A DNA stretch of 40,507 bases from Candidatus Aminicenantota bacterium (GTDB lineage: Bacteria; Acidobacteriota; Aminicenantia; S016-38): NCBI GenBank assembly GCA_026987025.1, contig JALSNJ010000022.1, positions 1-40,507 of the forward strand, written 5' to 3'. Under the pieces are notes generated by a model. The model saw only the letters and a list, made by a program, of their open reading frames with translations. It was not told where the DNA came from and made no database searches. Position numbers and translations under genes: made by a program. Below are positions 15,990-23,943 of the stretch, piece by piece (positions within the stretch are counted from its first letter, which is position 1; every line of letters starts with the position of its first letter).

Positions 15990-17292
15990 GGGCGAGACTC
16001 CTTAAAACCTCTTCTTTAAAAACCCTTCCCCTTTCCTCAAAACTGGAAAACATGTCAAAGCTGGCACAGGCCGGGGAAAGCAAGAGGCCGTCGGCCTCGC
16101 TTAACTTCCCCATGGAAACTTCCACCGCCTCGGAAAGGGAAGGGGCCAGGAGAACGGGAACCTCCTCCCCCAGCTCCTCCTTTATCCTCTCCGCCTCTTC
16201 CCCTATGGCTACTATCAGGCTAACCTTAGCCCTCACCAGAGGGGCCAGGCTTCTATAAGTCTCGCCTTTGCCCCTTCCTCCCATAATTAGAACGAACCTG
16301 CCCTTCAGGGCCTGAAGGGCCCTTTTCACCGAATCCACATTGGTGGCCTTGGAATCGTTTATAAAAACTTTGCCCTCCTTTTCGGCAAAGACCTCCAGGC
16401 GGTGCTCCAAGGGCTGGAAGGAATAAAGCCCCTCCCTTATCTTATCCCCTGAAAGCCCGAGGCCGCGGGCTATCAGAAAGGCGGCGGCGGCGTTCTCCAT
16501 GTTATGAAGGCCCAGTAACTTCATCTTAGCCGCTTCAAAGACCATTTTCCTCCCCATCCACCCCCCATCTTCCCTCACCTCCAGGTCCGCTTCGCCGGAG
16601 GAAGAAAACCACTTCGTCTCCACCTTCACCTTCCTCTCCCATATCTGCGCCCTGGGGTCCCCCCGGTTCAGCACCGAAAAACCATGCCTCTGCAAAAGGA
16701 GGACCCTCTCCTTGGCAGAACAATAGGCCTCAAAGCTCCCGTGCCTGGAAAGGTGGTCCGGGGTGCAGTTCAAAATGGAGGAAACCAGAACCCTGGGCGA
16801 GTTGGCCTCCAGTTGGTAGGAACTAAGCTCCACCACCAGATAATCGTATTTCCTGCCGGCAAACTCTACGAGCGGTGCTCCTATGTTGCCGCAGGCTTCG
16901 GCCTTGAGGCCTGCTTTTTTCAAAATGTGGGCCGCCAGGGCCACGGTGGTGCTCTTTCCGTTGCTCCCTGTTATTCCTACAAGCCTGGCCTTCATGAACT
17001 TCAGGGCAAAGTCCACATCCCCCAAAACTTCCACCCCCTTTGCCCTTACCTCCTCCAGGAAGGCCGCCTTCCAGGGAACCCCGGGGGAGACTAAAACAAG
17101 GTCCGCCCTGGCCAGAAACCCGGGGCTATTCCCTATTTCGTATTCCACCCCTAAGGAACGGAGCTCATCTTCCCTGGAGGGGTCAGCCTCTGAAACCATG
17201 ACCCTCCGGGCTCTGCCCTTAAGAAATTTTAAAAGGGACCTTCCGGTCCTTCCGAACCCCACTATGGCCACCTTCTTTTGGCTCAGGTCCAC
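15979..17292 (-). CDS. murD: UDP-N-acetylmuramoyl-L-alanine-D-glutamate ligase
   Basis: This enzyme adds D-Glu to the growing stem peptide (437 aa). It shows VAIVGFGRTGRSLLKFL at the N terminus, the P-loop GITGSNGKSTT, ELSSYQLE, the segment NCTPDHLSRHGS, and the C-terminal INDSKATNVDSV and MGGRGKGE motifs. It overlaps murF by 10 bases directly, with no mraY between them. Confidence 0.96.
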   Translation of the reverse strand: MDLSQKKVAIVGFGRTGRSLLKFLKGRARRVMVSEADPSREDELRSLGVEYEIGNSPGFLARADLVLVSPGVPWKAAFLEEVRAKGVEVLGDVDFALKFMKARLVGITGSNGKSTTVALAAHILKKAGLKAEACGNIGAPLVEFAGRKYDYLVVELSSYQLEANSPRVLVSSILNCTPDHLSRHGSFEAYCSAKERVLLLQRHGFSVLNRGDPRAQIWERKVKVETKWFSSSGEADLEVREDGGWMGRKMVFEAAKMKLLGLHNMENAAAAFLIARGLGLSGDKIREGLYSFQPLEHRLEVFAEKEGKVFINDSKATNVDSVKRALQALKGRFVLIMGGRGKGETYRSLAPLVRAKVSLIVAIGEEAERIKEELGEEVPVLLAPSLSEAVEVSMGKLSEADGLLLSPACASFDMFSSFEERGRVFKEEVLRSLAHDG

Positions 17293-18590
17293 TTCTCCAC
17301 CTCCTTCCAGAGCCCGGTGCCGTGGGAACCCTTGAAGAAGATAATTTCCCCTCCCTTGAGAAGGCGGCGAACCAAGGCTGTGGCCTCTTCGGCCCCTTCC
17401 GCCCAGTAAACCCCGTTCCTCTTTTTCATGGCCTCCTCAAAGGCAAACCTCATGAGGGGACCCACAAATACAAAAAGGTCAATGGGAAGCATGGAGACTT
17501 TTTTGCCGAACTCCCGGTGCTCCTGCTGGGGCTGGCGAAGCTCCAGCATGTCGGCTAAAACCGCTATCTTCCTTCCCTCTAAGGAAGCCAGGGACAGCAG
17601 GGAAAGCATGGCGGCGGATGGGTTGGAATTGTAACTCTCATCTATTATCCACAGGTCTGCAGACCTCACAATCCTCCCCCTTCCCGGCAGGGGTTCCACC
17701 CCTTCCAGGCTGGGCTCTCTCTTGAGGAAAAAGGAGGATATGGCCAGGGCGGCCAAAAGGTTTTCTATGAAAACAGGGCTCCAGAAGGGAAACCTCAGGG
17801 AAAGTTCCCTCTCCAGGTAGGCAACCTCCACCCTAAGCTCTCCTATCCCCAGCCTTTTCCAGCCCTTCAGGCTTACATGGGCCCTGCGGGAGCGGGAGAA
17901 GGTTCTCTTTTCCCCACGGAATTCTTCCAGAAGGGGTGCCTGATAGGGGTCATCCAGATTAAAGGCCGCCCTGCGGGCGGAGGAAAGTATCTTTCCCTTT
18001 TCCTTAGCTATGTTCTTTGCATCCCCCAGGGTTTCGGTGTGAACAGGATAAATCCTGGTTATAAGGGAGGCCGTGGGCCTTGCCACTTTAACCAGAGCAT
18101 CCATTTCTCCGGGAAGGCTTATGCCCATCTCCACCACCAGAATCTCTGCGTCCTTTCTGTTGAGGAGAAAGGTAGGGACCCCTATCAGGTTATTCCAGTT
18201 GCCGGGGGAGGCCTCCACCGAATATTCCCGCTGCAGCAGAGCGTAGACCAGAAACTTGGTGGTGGTTTTGCCGGCGCTTCCGGTGATCCCTATCCTCTCC
18301 TCATCTCCCAGGGTGGAGGTGGCCAGCTCCCCTAAGGCCTTCAATGTATCCTTCACAACGAATTGGGGAAAATTACCCACCGCTCTTTCCACCACCGCGG
18401 CTGAGGCCCCCCTTGTGAAGGCATCCTCCACAAAAAGATGACCGTCGCGCTGGCCTTTGAGGGCGAAAAAGAGGCCGCCCTCCTTGATCAGCCTGGAATC
18501 AAAGGAGAAATTGGTAAAAACCCTCCCTGCGGGATCTATTACCCTTTCGGGTTTTATGACCCTGACAACCTGCTCTTCACTCAGATTCAT
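17283..18590 (-). CDS. murF: UDP-MurNAc-tripeptide D-Ala-D-Ala ligase
   Basis: This enzyme adds the D-Ala-D-Ala dipeptide to the stem (435 aa). It shows the SFDSR and FFALKGQRDGH substrate segments near the N terminus, the P-loop GITGSAGKTTTK, NWNNLIGVP, VVEMG and the DESYNSNPSAA motif typical of MurF. It overlaps murE by 14 bases. Confidence 0.95.
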   Translation of the reverse strand: MNLSEEQVVRVIKPERVIDPAGRVFTNFSFDSRLIKEGGLFFALKGQRDGHLFVEDAFTRGASAAVVERAVGNFPQFVVKDTLKALGELATSTLGDEERIGITGSAGKTTTKFLVYALLQREYSVEASPGNWNNLIGVPTFLLNRKDAEILVVEMGISLPGEMDALVKVARPTASLITRIYPVHTETLGDAKNIAKEKGKILSSARRAAFNLDDPYQAPLLEEFRGEKRTFSRSRRAHVSLKGWKRLGIGELRVEVAYLERELSLRFPFWSPVFIENLLAALAISSFFLKREPSLEGVEPLPGRGRIVRSADLWIIDESYNSNPSAAMLSLLSLASLEGRKIAVLADMLELRQPQQEHREFGKKVSMLPIDLFVFVGPLMRFAFEEAMKKRNGVYWAEGAEEATALVRRLLKGGEIIFFKGSHGTGLWKEVEKWT

Positions 18591-20016
18591 TTTTCCTCCT
18601 GAAAAACTCCTCCACCACTTCCTGGTCGGAAAAATGCCTCTTTTCCCTGCCTATTATCTGATAATCCTCGTGGCCCTTGCCCGCTATGACCACCACATCC
18701 CCTGGCCTTGCCAGCTCCAGGGCCTTGAAAATGGCCTCCCTTCTGTCCGGAATCTTCATGTAAAGGGAGGTTTTCTCCCTTATCCCCTCCTCTATCTCCT
18801 TTATTATTTTCAGGGGGTCTTCGCTTCTTGGGTTGTCGCTGGTTATTATGGAAATGTCCGCCAGTTCCCCGGCCACCCTGCCCATCCTGGGCCTTTTGCT
18901 CCTGTCCCTGTCCCCGCCGGCCCCGAAGACCAGGATTATCCTTCCCCGGGCGATTTCCCTCAGGGAGGAGAGCAGCTTCCTCAGGGCATCGTCGCTGTGG
19001 GCGTAGTCCACCACGGCGTAAATTTCCCCGAAGCGAAACCTTTCCATCCTTCCCTTTACTCCTCTGAATTCCCGGATTCCCTCCTCTATTTCATCCTTGC
19101 TCCTTTGAAGAACCAGAGCTACACCGATGGAGGCCATTATGTTATAAAGATTGAACCTTCCAGCCATGGGGGAATCCACCCGGATCTCCCCCACCGGGGT
19201 CCTGACCCTGGCCTTTATACCTTCCATGGAAAAGCTGGCCTCCAGCGGATATATGTTGGCCTCAGGCCCCATACCGTAAGTTAAAACGCCGCAGTTTACC
19301 ATCTCTAAGAGCCTTCTACCGTGGGGGTCGTCCACATTTATTATGGCCCAGCGGTCGGGCCCCTCCACCATTTTGAACAGCAGGGCCTTGGCCTGAAAAT
19401 ACCTTTCCATGTCCAGATGGAAATCCAGATGGTCCCCGGAGAGGTTGGTAAAAACGCACACATCAAAATCTACGCCGTCCAGCCGATGAAAATAAAGCCC
19501 ATGGGAGGAGGCCTCAATGCAGGCATATTTCAGGCCCGCCTCCACCATTTCCCCGAGCATTCTCTGAACCTCCACGCTCTCAGGGGTCGTCAAAGTGGCG
19601 GGAAGCTCTTTACCCACAAAATTACCCACGGTGGATATGTAGCCTCCGCCCAGTATCCTGGCGGTGAGCTGAACCACCGTGGTTTTACCGTTGGTGCCCG
19701 TAACCCCCACCACCTTAAGCCGGCGGGAAGGATGGGCGAAGAAATTGCAGGAAGCCACCGCCATGGCCCTGCGAACATCCAGAACCTGGGCCCAGGCCAC
19801 CTCCCCCTGGGGGGGACGGGACGAGACCACCGCCACCGCTCCCCTTTTAAGGGCATCCTCCACAAATTGATTTCCGTCAAAAGATCTTCCCTTTATGGCG
19901 AAAAACAGGCTGCCTTCCCTGGCTTTCCTTGAGTCATAGCAGAGGTCCTTTATCTCAACATCCTCGCCCCTTATTTCCACCGCTTCCACCCCTTTCAATA
20001 CATCCCTGAATTTCAT
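18577..20016 (-). CDS. murE: UDP-MurNAc-L-Ala-D-Glu-meso-diaminopimelate ligase
   Basis: This enzyme adds the third residue of the stem peptide (479 aa). It shows the DSR and FFAIKG motifs, the P-loop GTNGKTT (107-113), EASSHGL, TNLSGDHLDFH, DYAHSDDAL and GAGGDRDRSKRP. The substrate motif DNPR at 394-397 is the form associated with meso-diaminopimelate, so that residue is predicted at position 3. Thermotoga enzymes show that the motif is not absolute. The start overlaps the ftsI stop in an ATGA. Confidence 0.95.
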   Translation of the reverse strand: MKFRDVLKGVEAVEIRGEDVEIKDLCYDSRKAREGSLFFAIKGRSFDGNQFVEDALKRGAVAVVSSRPPQGEVAWAQVLDVRRAMAVASCNFFAHPSRRLKVVGVTGTNGKTTVVQLTARILGGGYISTVGNFVGKELPATLTTPESVEVQRMLGEMVEAGLKYACIEASSHGLYFHRLDGVDFDVCVFTNLSGDHLDFHLDMERYFQAKALLFKMVEGPDRWAIINVDDPHGRRLLEMVNCGVLTYGMGPEANIYPLEASFSMEGIKARVRTPVGEIRVDSPMAGRFNLYNIMASIGVALVLQRSKDEIEEGIREFRGVKGRMERFRFGEIYAVVDYAHSDDALRKLLSSLREIARGRIILVFGAGGDRDRSKRPRMGRVAGELADISIITSDNPRSEDPLKIIKEIEEGIREKTSLYMKIPDRREAIFKALELARPGDVVVIAGKGHEDYQIIGREKRHFSDQEVVEEFFRRKNESE

Positions 20017-21650
20017 CGCACCACCACAGGATAAAGTTTAACTTTCCTGCAAAGCCCCAGGGCAATGTCCCTGAAAATCGGGGCAGCCACATCCCCCCCG
20101 TAGTGCTGGCCCCTGGGCTCGTCCACCACCACGGCCACCACGAATTGGGGGTCTGGATAGGGGAAAAAGCCCACGAAAGAAGAAGTATAGGCCCTAAGTT
20201 TGCCCTTGATCTTCTCGGCGGTGCCGGTCTTTCCCGCGACCTTCAACCACGGAAGGTAAGCTTTCCTCCCGGTCCCTCTCCTCACCACCTCCACCATCAT
20301 CCGGGCCACCCTGCGGGCAACCTCCGGGATTAAAACTTTTCGGGTCTTAACTTCGGCCTCCAGGAGATGGGGCCTAATCCAGAGCCCTCCGCTGGCCACC
20401 ACTAAGGCCGCAGCCGCCATCTGAATGGGGGTGACAGCAAAACCCTGCCCTATGGAAAAATAAGCCTTGGTGGCAGGCCTCCAGAGTTCGGGTCTGGGAA
20501 CCCATCCCCTTTCCTCCCCCGCAAGCTCTATCCCTGTTTTTTCTCCCAGATTAAAGGCCTTAAGGTAAGAATAGAAGACCTTATCCTCTATCCTCTGGGT
20601 TATCCTTATAATACCCACATTGCTGGAATGCACAAGAACATCGGCCAGAGGCAGAACATAGAAGGGCCTGTGGTCCCGAATAACGGTTTTCCCTATGCGC
20701 ACCCTTCCTCCACCGCAGTTTATTCTCTCCGACAGCTTCACCTTCCCCTCCTGAAGGGCCATTGCCATGTCCATGAACTTCACGGTGGAGCCGGGCTCGT
20801 AAACCATGGAGATGGCGTTGTTGCGGATCCTTTCAGGATGACGGGCAAACTCCTTGGAGTAAAGGGAGGGACGGTAGGAAGGATAGGAGGCCATGGCCAG
20901 AACCTCCCCCTTAAGGTTCAGAACCACCGCCGCCGCCCTGGGAGCCCTCAGGCTCCTGGCCCGGGCAAAGAGGCTCCTTTCCACCACCCTCTGAACCTCC
21001 AGGTCTAGGGTCAGATAAACATCCCTTCCAGGGACAGGGGACACCAGGGTCTTTATGTCCATGGGGAAACCCCGGGCATCCCTCAAAACCTCCATCTTCC
21101 CGGGCTTTCCTCCCAGCACCCTGTCTAAGGAAAATTCCACCCCCGCCAGCCCGTCTCCATCCACCCCCACTGCTCCCAGGATGTGAGCGGCCAGGGAGCC
21201 CTGGGGATACACCCTTTTATAATCGGTAAGAAAACCTATCTTATCTATGCCAAGGGCCCTTATCCTTTCCCTTTCGTCCTCCAGAATCTTCCTCTTAATC
21301 CATGTGAACCTGTCTCCCTTCTCCCACCTTTTCAACATGTACTTTATCTGCCTCTGGCTGAGTCCTAAGACCTTCCTCAGCCTTTCCAGCTCCTCCAAGG
21401 TAAGGGCCTTCCTGGCGTAGGCGGAGTAGGCCGGAACGCTTATGGCGAGAATCCTTCCCTTCCTGTCGTATATGGTTCCCCGGCGGGGTTCTATGGTTTT
21501 AATGGTCCTGCTCTGCCTTATCTTAAACCTTGAAAATATATCGTGCTGAAGTATTTGAAGCTCAAAAAGCCTGGCAAGGAGAAGCCCTGCCCATAAGAAC
21601 ATGGCCCATTTTACCGCGGATGCCAGCCTTTTATCTGGAACCTTCCACAT
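20013..21650 (-). CDS. ftsI: Class B penicillin-binding protein FtsI (PBP3)
   Basis: This is the septal transpeptidase partner of FtsW (545 aa). A single N-terminal transmembrane helix (about residues 12-33) is followed by the pedestal domain with RRGTIYDRKGRILA (57-70). The transpeptidase domain contains the nucleophile motif STVK (S288), SSN (342-344) and KTGTAE (474-479). No PASTA domains are present at the C terminus. The SpoVD/FtsI choice rests on the dcw position and length. It overlaps ftsL by 20 bases. Confidence 0.95.
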   Translation of the reverse strand: MWKVPDKRLASAVKWAMFLWAGLLLARLFELQILQHDIFSRFKIRQSRTIKTIEPRRGTIYDRKGRILAISVPAYSAYARKALTLEELERLRKVLGLSQRQIKYMLKRWEKGDRFTWIKRKILEDERERIRALGIDKIGFLTDYKRVYPQGSLAAHILGAVGVDGDGLAGVEFSLDRVLGGKPGKMEVLRDARGFPMDIKTLVSPVPGRDVYLTLDLEVQRVVERSLFARARSLRAPRAAAVVLNLKGEVLAMASYPSYRPSLYSKEFARHPERIRNNAISMVYEPGSTVKFMDMAMALQEGKVKLSERINCGGGRVRIGKTVIRDHRPFYVLPLADVLVHSSNVGIIRITQRIEDKVFYSYLKAFNLGEKTGIELAGEERGWVPRPELWRPATKAYFSIGQGFAVTPIQMAAAALVVASGGLWIRPHLLEAEVKTRKVLIPEVARRVARMMVEVVRRGTGRKAYLPWLKVAGKTGTAEKIKGKLRAYTSSFVGFFPYPDPQFVVAVVVDEPRGQHYGGDVAAPIFRDIALGLCRKVKLYPVVVR

Positions 21651-21948
21651 TTTTCCTCCACCTCCACCTTCCCCCTTCCCTTACCAGGGCCTCCACCTCC
21701 TCCGGCTTTACCGGCAAAAGCCCCGCCCTCTTGGCGTAGGACTCCAGCTCCGGAAGGGAAGTAAGCCTGGCCTTTTCCATTTTAAGAAGGGCTATCCTTT
21801 CCCTCAGCTCCTTTTCCCTCCCCATTAGCTGCGTAAGCTGACGCCTCCTCATCCCTACCAGATTGTGAAAAAAAACATAGATGAGGACCAGGGCCTCTAT
21901 CAGAAGGAGCCACTTAAGATGGGAAAAGAAACCTCTTTTTCTCAGCAT
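21631..21948 (-). CDS. ftsL: FtsL-like divisome protein
   Basis: This is a 105-residue protein with a short cytoplasmic N terminus, one transmembrane helix (about residues 10-30, HLKWLLLIEALVLIYVFFH) and a leucine-rich coiled coil (about 33-68). This is the FtsL/DivIC architecture. Sequence conservation in the family is too low for a firm call by sequence alone. Its place between rsmH and ftsI, the normal place of ftsL, decides the name. Confidence 0.8.
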   Translation of the reverse strand: MLRKRGFFSHLKWLLLIEALVLIYVFFHNLVGMRRRQLTQLMGREKELRERIALLKMEKARLTSLPELESYAKRAGLLPVKPEEVEALVREGGRWRWRKNVEGSR

Positions 21949-22787
21949 TTCTCCGCCACCCTCATTCTGGCAGAACGGGCCCTGGGGTTTCCTTTAACCT
22001 CCGAGGGGGAAGGCCTCAAAACCCTGGGGGTGAGGTTTTTGAAAAGCCCCTGCTGGAAGGCTTCCCTCAGGGAGTTCTTCACCAATCTATCCTCCCCTGA
22101 GTGGTAGGTGAGAAAGATCAACCTCGCCCCCTTGGCCATCTTCCTGGCCAGCCCCAGGATGAAATCTCCAAGGCCCTCCAGCTCACGATTAACCCCTATT
22201 CTGATGGCCTGAAAAACCCTGGAGAGAAGCTCCGGCCTCACCCTACGGTAAACTCTCTTTACCGCCTCCACCAATTGTCCTGTGGTCCTGGGCCTCGTGC
22301 GAAGCACCTCCCGGGCCAGAGCCTCCGCCCTTCGCAGGTCCGCATAATCCCTGAAAAGAAGCACCAATTGAGAAAAGGGGACCACCCGAAGGAATTCCCA
22401 GGCCGGCACTCCCTCCTCCCTGTTGAACCTCATATCCAGAAGTTCATCCCTCTGATAGGAGAAACCCCGGGGAGAGGAAAGCTGAAAGGAGGAGAACCCC
22501 ATGTCAACCAGTACGGCGGTAACTTCCTCCCAGGGGATATCCATCCGGGGAAGGCGGCGATAATCTTCGTGCAGAAATTTCACCCGCCCTTCCATTTCAG
22601 CCAGCCTTTGGCGGGCCACCTCCAGGGACTCTCTGTCCCTGTCCAGGCAGATGGCCCGGAGCTTAGGGTAGCGGGCAAGAAGAAAAAGGGTGTGCCCGCC
22701 GGTTCCCACTGTGGCATCCACCAAAATACCCTCATTCCTTACGAACCGGCTCACTTCCTCCACCATAACCGGTTGATGCAAGCTCAT
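21942..22787 (-). CDS. rsmH: 16S rRNA (cytosine1402-N4)-methyltransferase
   Basis: This SAM-dependent enzyme methylates C1402 of 16S rRNA (also known as mraW). The protein is 281 aa, somewhat shorter than the usual 300 or so. It shows HQPVMVEEV, DATVGTGGHT (SAM site), LVDMGFSSFQL in place of the common DLGVSSxQLD, QAIRIGVNREL, and NPRARSARMRVAEK at the C terminus. The usual YHSLEDR motif reads YHSGEDR. It starts in an ATGA overlap with mraZ. Confidence 0.94.
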   Translation of the reverse strand: MSLHQPVMVEEVSRFVRNEGILVDATVGTGGHTLFLLARYPKLRAICLDRDRESLEVARQRLAEMEGRVKFLHEDYRRLPRMDIPWEEVTAVLVDMGFSSFQLSSPRGFSYQRDELLDMRFNREEGVPAWEFLRVVPFSQLVLLFRDYADLRRAEALAREVLRTRPRTTGQLVEAVKRVYRRVRPELLSRVFQAIRIGVNRELEGLGDFILGLARKMAKGARLIFLTYHSGEDRLVKNSLREAFQQGLFKNLTPRVLRPSPSEVKGNPRARSARMRVAEKC

Positions 22788-23239
22788 ATGCCCAGCTCCG
22801 CCAGCCTTTGAGCATCCTCATCGGTGAAGGGATGGGCCTCTATCTCCCTGCGGAACCTCTCCAGATTCCAGACCTCCAGGTGATTGAGCTTTCCCAGCAC
22901 GATGAGCTCCCCTTCCAGGGCAGCCGTCTGCCTCAAAATCTGCGGTATCAGAAGGCGGTCCTTGGAGTCCAGGTTTTCAACCTTGCCGTAATAACTGGTC
23001 AGGGCCAGGTATTTCTTCACAGAAGGGGACATGGAAGGGGCAAGCAGGAGCTTTCTTTCTATATCCTCCCAGACTTTCAGGGGATATATCAACCCGAAGC
23101 TTCCGGTTACCGAAGTAAAGAAGACCTCCCTGCCGTAGGACTCCACCATTGGTCTGGCAAAGGCCGCAGGAAGCTTCAACCTCCCGCTGCCGTCAACCCT
23201 GACCCGGGAATGACCCCTTAAAATCCCATTTTTTTCCAT
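22784..23239 (-). CDS. mraZ: Transcriptional regulator MraZ
   Basis: This is a 151-residue protein built of two AbrB-like SpoVT swapped-hairpin repeats. The DxxxR-type motifs are VDGSGRLKLP in the first half and LDSKDRLLIP in the second. MraZ proteins form rings that bind tandem TGGGN repeats upstream of themselves and repress the dcw operon. Exactly such repeats are present here across the start codon (23224-23258). It is the first gene of the operon, read from the promoter at 23258-23286. Confidence 0.95.
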   Translation of the reverse strand: MEKNGILRGHSRVRVDGSGRLKLPAAFARPMVESYGREVFFTSVTGSFGLIYPLKVWEDIERKLLLAPSMSPSVKKYLALTSYYGKVENLDSKDRLLIPQILRQTAALEGELIVLGKLNHLEVWNLERFRREIEAHPFTDEDAQRLAELGI

Positions 23240-23258
23240 TTTTTCCCGCTTATTCCCA
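23224..23258 (-). promoter_or_regulatory. MraZ operator: four TGGGN-type repeats at 10-base intervals
   Basis: On the minus strand the repeats read TGGGA, CGGGA, TGGAA and TGGGA, each followed by a 5-base AT-rich spacer. On the plus strand they start at 23254, 23244, 23234 and 23224. The spacing is exactly 10 bases, as in described MraZ boxes. The first repeat begins in the last base of the -10 box. The third contains the mraZ start codon and the fourth lies within codons 4-6. Confidence 0.85.
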
Positions 23259-23286
23259 TAATAAGCACAAAAGGGAAAAAAGTCAA
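23258..23286 (-). promoter_or_regulatory. dcw operon promoter
   Basis: On the minus strand, TTGACT (23286-23281), a 17-base spacer and TATTAT (23263-23258) form a near-consensus sigma-70-type promoter. The predicted start near 23251 gives a leader of only about 12 bases with a poor Shine-Dalgarno sequence before the mraZ ATG. Bound MraZ would cover the start site. Confidence 0.85.
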
Positions 23287-23308
23287 GGAGGTTTTCCTGT
23301 AATTTCCC

Positions 23309-23524
23309 TCAGGAAAGCCAATAAAGCGCTACCACCAGAAAACCTGCTATAAGGATGTAATCCACCGCAGGCTCCTGACCTCTCTCCTCTACCCGCCAGA
23401 ACCTCTTTTCCCCGTCCTGGACGGCCTCTTGGGGTCCCATTCCCTTCTCAGCAGCATCTATCATGGCGTACTCCCCTATCCTTATGTGCCTCAAAAGGTC
23501 GTGCTCGTCCCGCCACTGGCCCAT
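23309..23524 (-). CDS. Small C-terminally anchored membrane protein, unknown
   Basis: This 71-residue frame is in the same orientation as the dcw operon, 6 bases after the preceding small gene. AGGAGG lies immediately before the ATG, so the spacing is unusually short. The body is charged and soluble, and the last 17 or so residues (YILIAGFLVVALYWLS) form one hydrophobic helix, as in a tail-anchored protein. No family is recognised. The tandem arrangement with 23531-23842 and the sensible membrane segment favour a real gene, but conservation data would be needed to be sure. Confidence 0.5.
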   Translation of the reverse strand: MGQWRDEHDLLRHIRIGEYAMIDAAEKGMGPQEAVQDGEKRFWRVEERGQEPAVDYILIAGFLVVALYWLS

Positions 23525-23530
23525 CCTCCT

Positions 23531-23842
23531 TCAGACCAGCATATTTTCCAGTTCCTCCTCCCTCTGCAGAAGCAAAAGAGGACTGAGGAGTAAAAGGGAG
23601 GCTGTCAGGGCTTTGGAAAGCAGGGCATCCTTTATGGGCAAATCCGGGGAAAAGGGCGGCTCAAAGGTTTTGAAGCAAGTCCCCCGATACCTCCCCTCCT
23701 CCACCACTGCCACCTCCCTGTACCTGTGCTTTCTGCGAAGAAACCGCAAAAAATCCCCGGGGATTTCCCCCCGGGCCAGAAGGACCAGGCGGGCATTCTT
23801 GACCCTTCTGGCGTAAGCCAAAATTTCCTTTAACTCTCTCAC
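23531..23842 (-). CDS. Small basic protein with one C-terminal membrane segment, unknown
   Basis: This 103-residue frame starts at a GTG at 23842. The N-terminal half is basic (RKHRYREV, ARRVKNARL). A hydrophobic stretch at about residues 80-95 (LTASLLLLSPLLLL) is followed by a short acidic tail. A -10-like TATACT lies 8 bases before the GTG, so a leaderless mRNA is possible. No family is recognised. It is the first of two small genes between the polysaccharide cluster and mraZ. Confidence 0.5.
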   Translation of the reverse strand: MRELKEILAYARRVKNARLVLLARGEIPGDFLRFLRRKHRYREVAVVEEGRYRGTCFKTFEPPFSPDLPIKDALLSKALTASLLLLSPLLLLQREEELENMLV

Positions 23843-23850
23843 CTTAAAGA

Positions 23851-23856
23851 AGTATA
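23851..23856 (-). promoter_or_regulatory. Weak -10-like box before the GTG at 23842
   Basis: TATACT on the minus strand ends 8 bases before the start codon. A -35 box at the right distance is poor (TTTCCT at 23879-23874). It is supported mainly by position. Confidence 0.3.
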
Positions 23857-23930
23857 AACCATAGGGGTTTGAAAGGAAAACCCAAAAATCAGCCAGGGCA
23901 AAGGGGAAGGCATCCCCGCAAGTTGTGCTG

Positions 23931-23936
23931 TATAAT
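23931..23936 (+). promoter_or_regulatory. Consensus -10 box 7 bases before the ATG at 23944
   Basis: A perfect TATAAT ends 7 bases before the start codon of the first polysaccharide gene. No Shine-Dalgarno sequence is present in between, and only a weak -35 (AAGGCA, 18-base spacer) is visible. This fits a leaderless transcript starting at or near the ATG. Confidence 0.65.
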
Positions 23937-23943
23937 ATTTCGG

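Noticed and set aside
23293-23316. A hairpin (TTTCCTG...CAGGAAA) after the 71-residue gene as a terminator
   Set aside because: The stem is only 7 bases, it spans the stop codon and no T-run follows on the minus strand.
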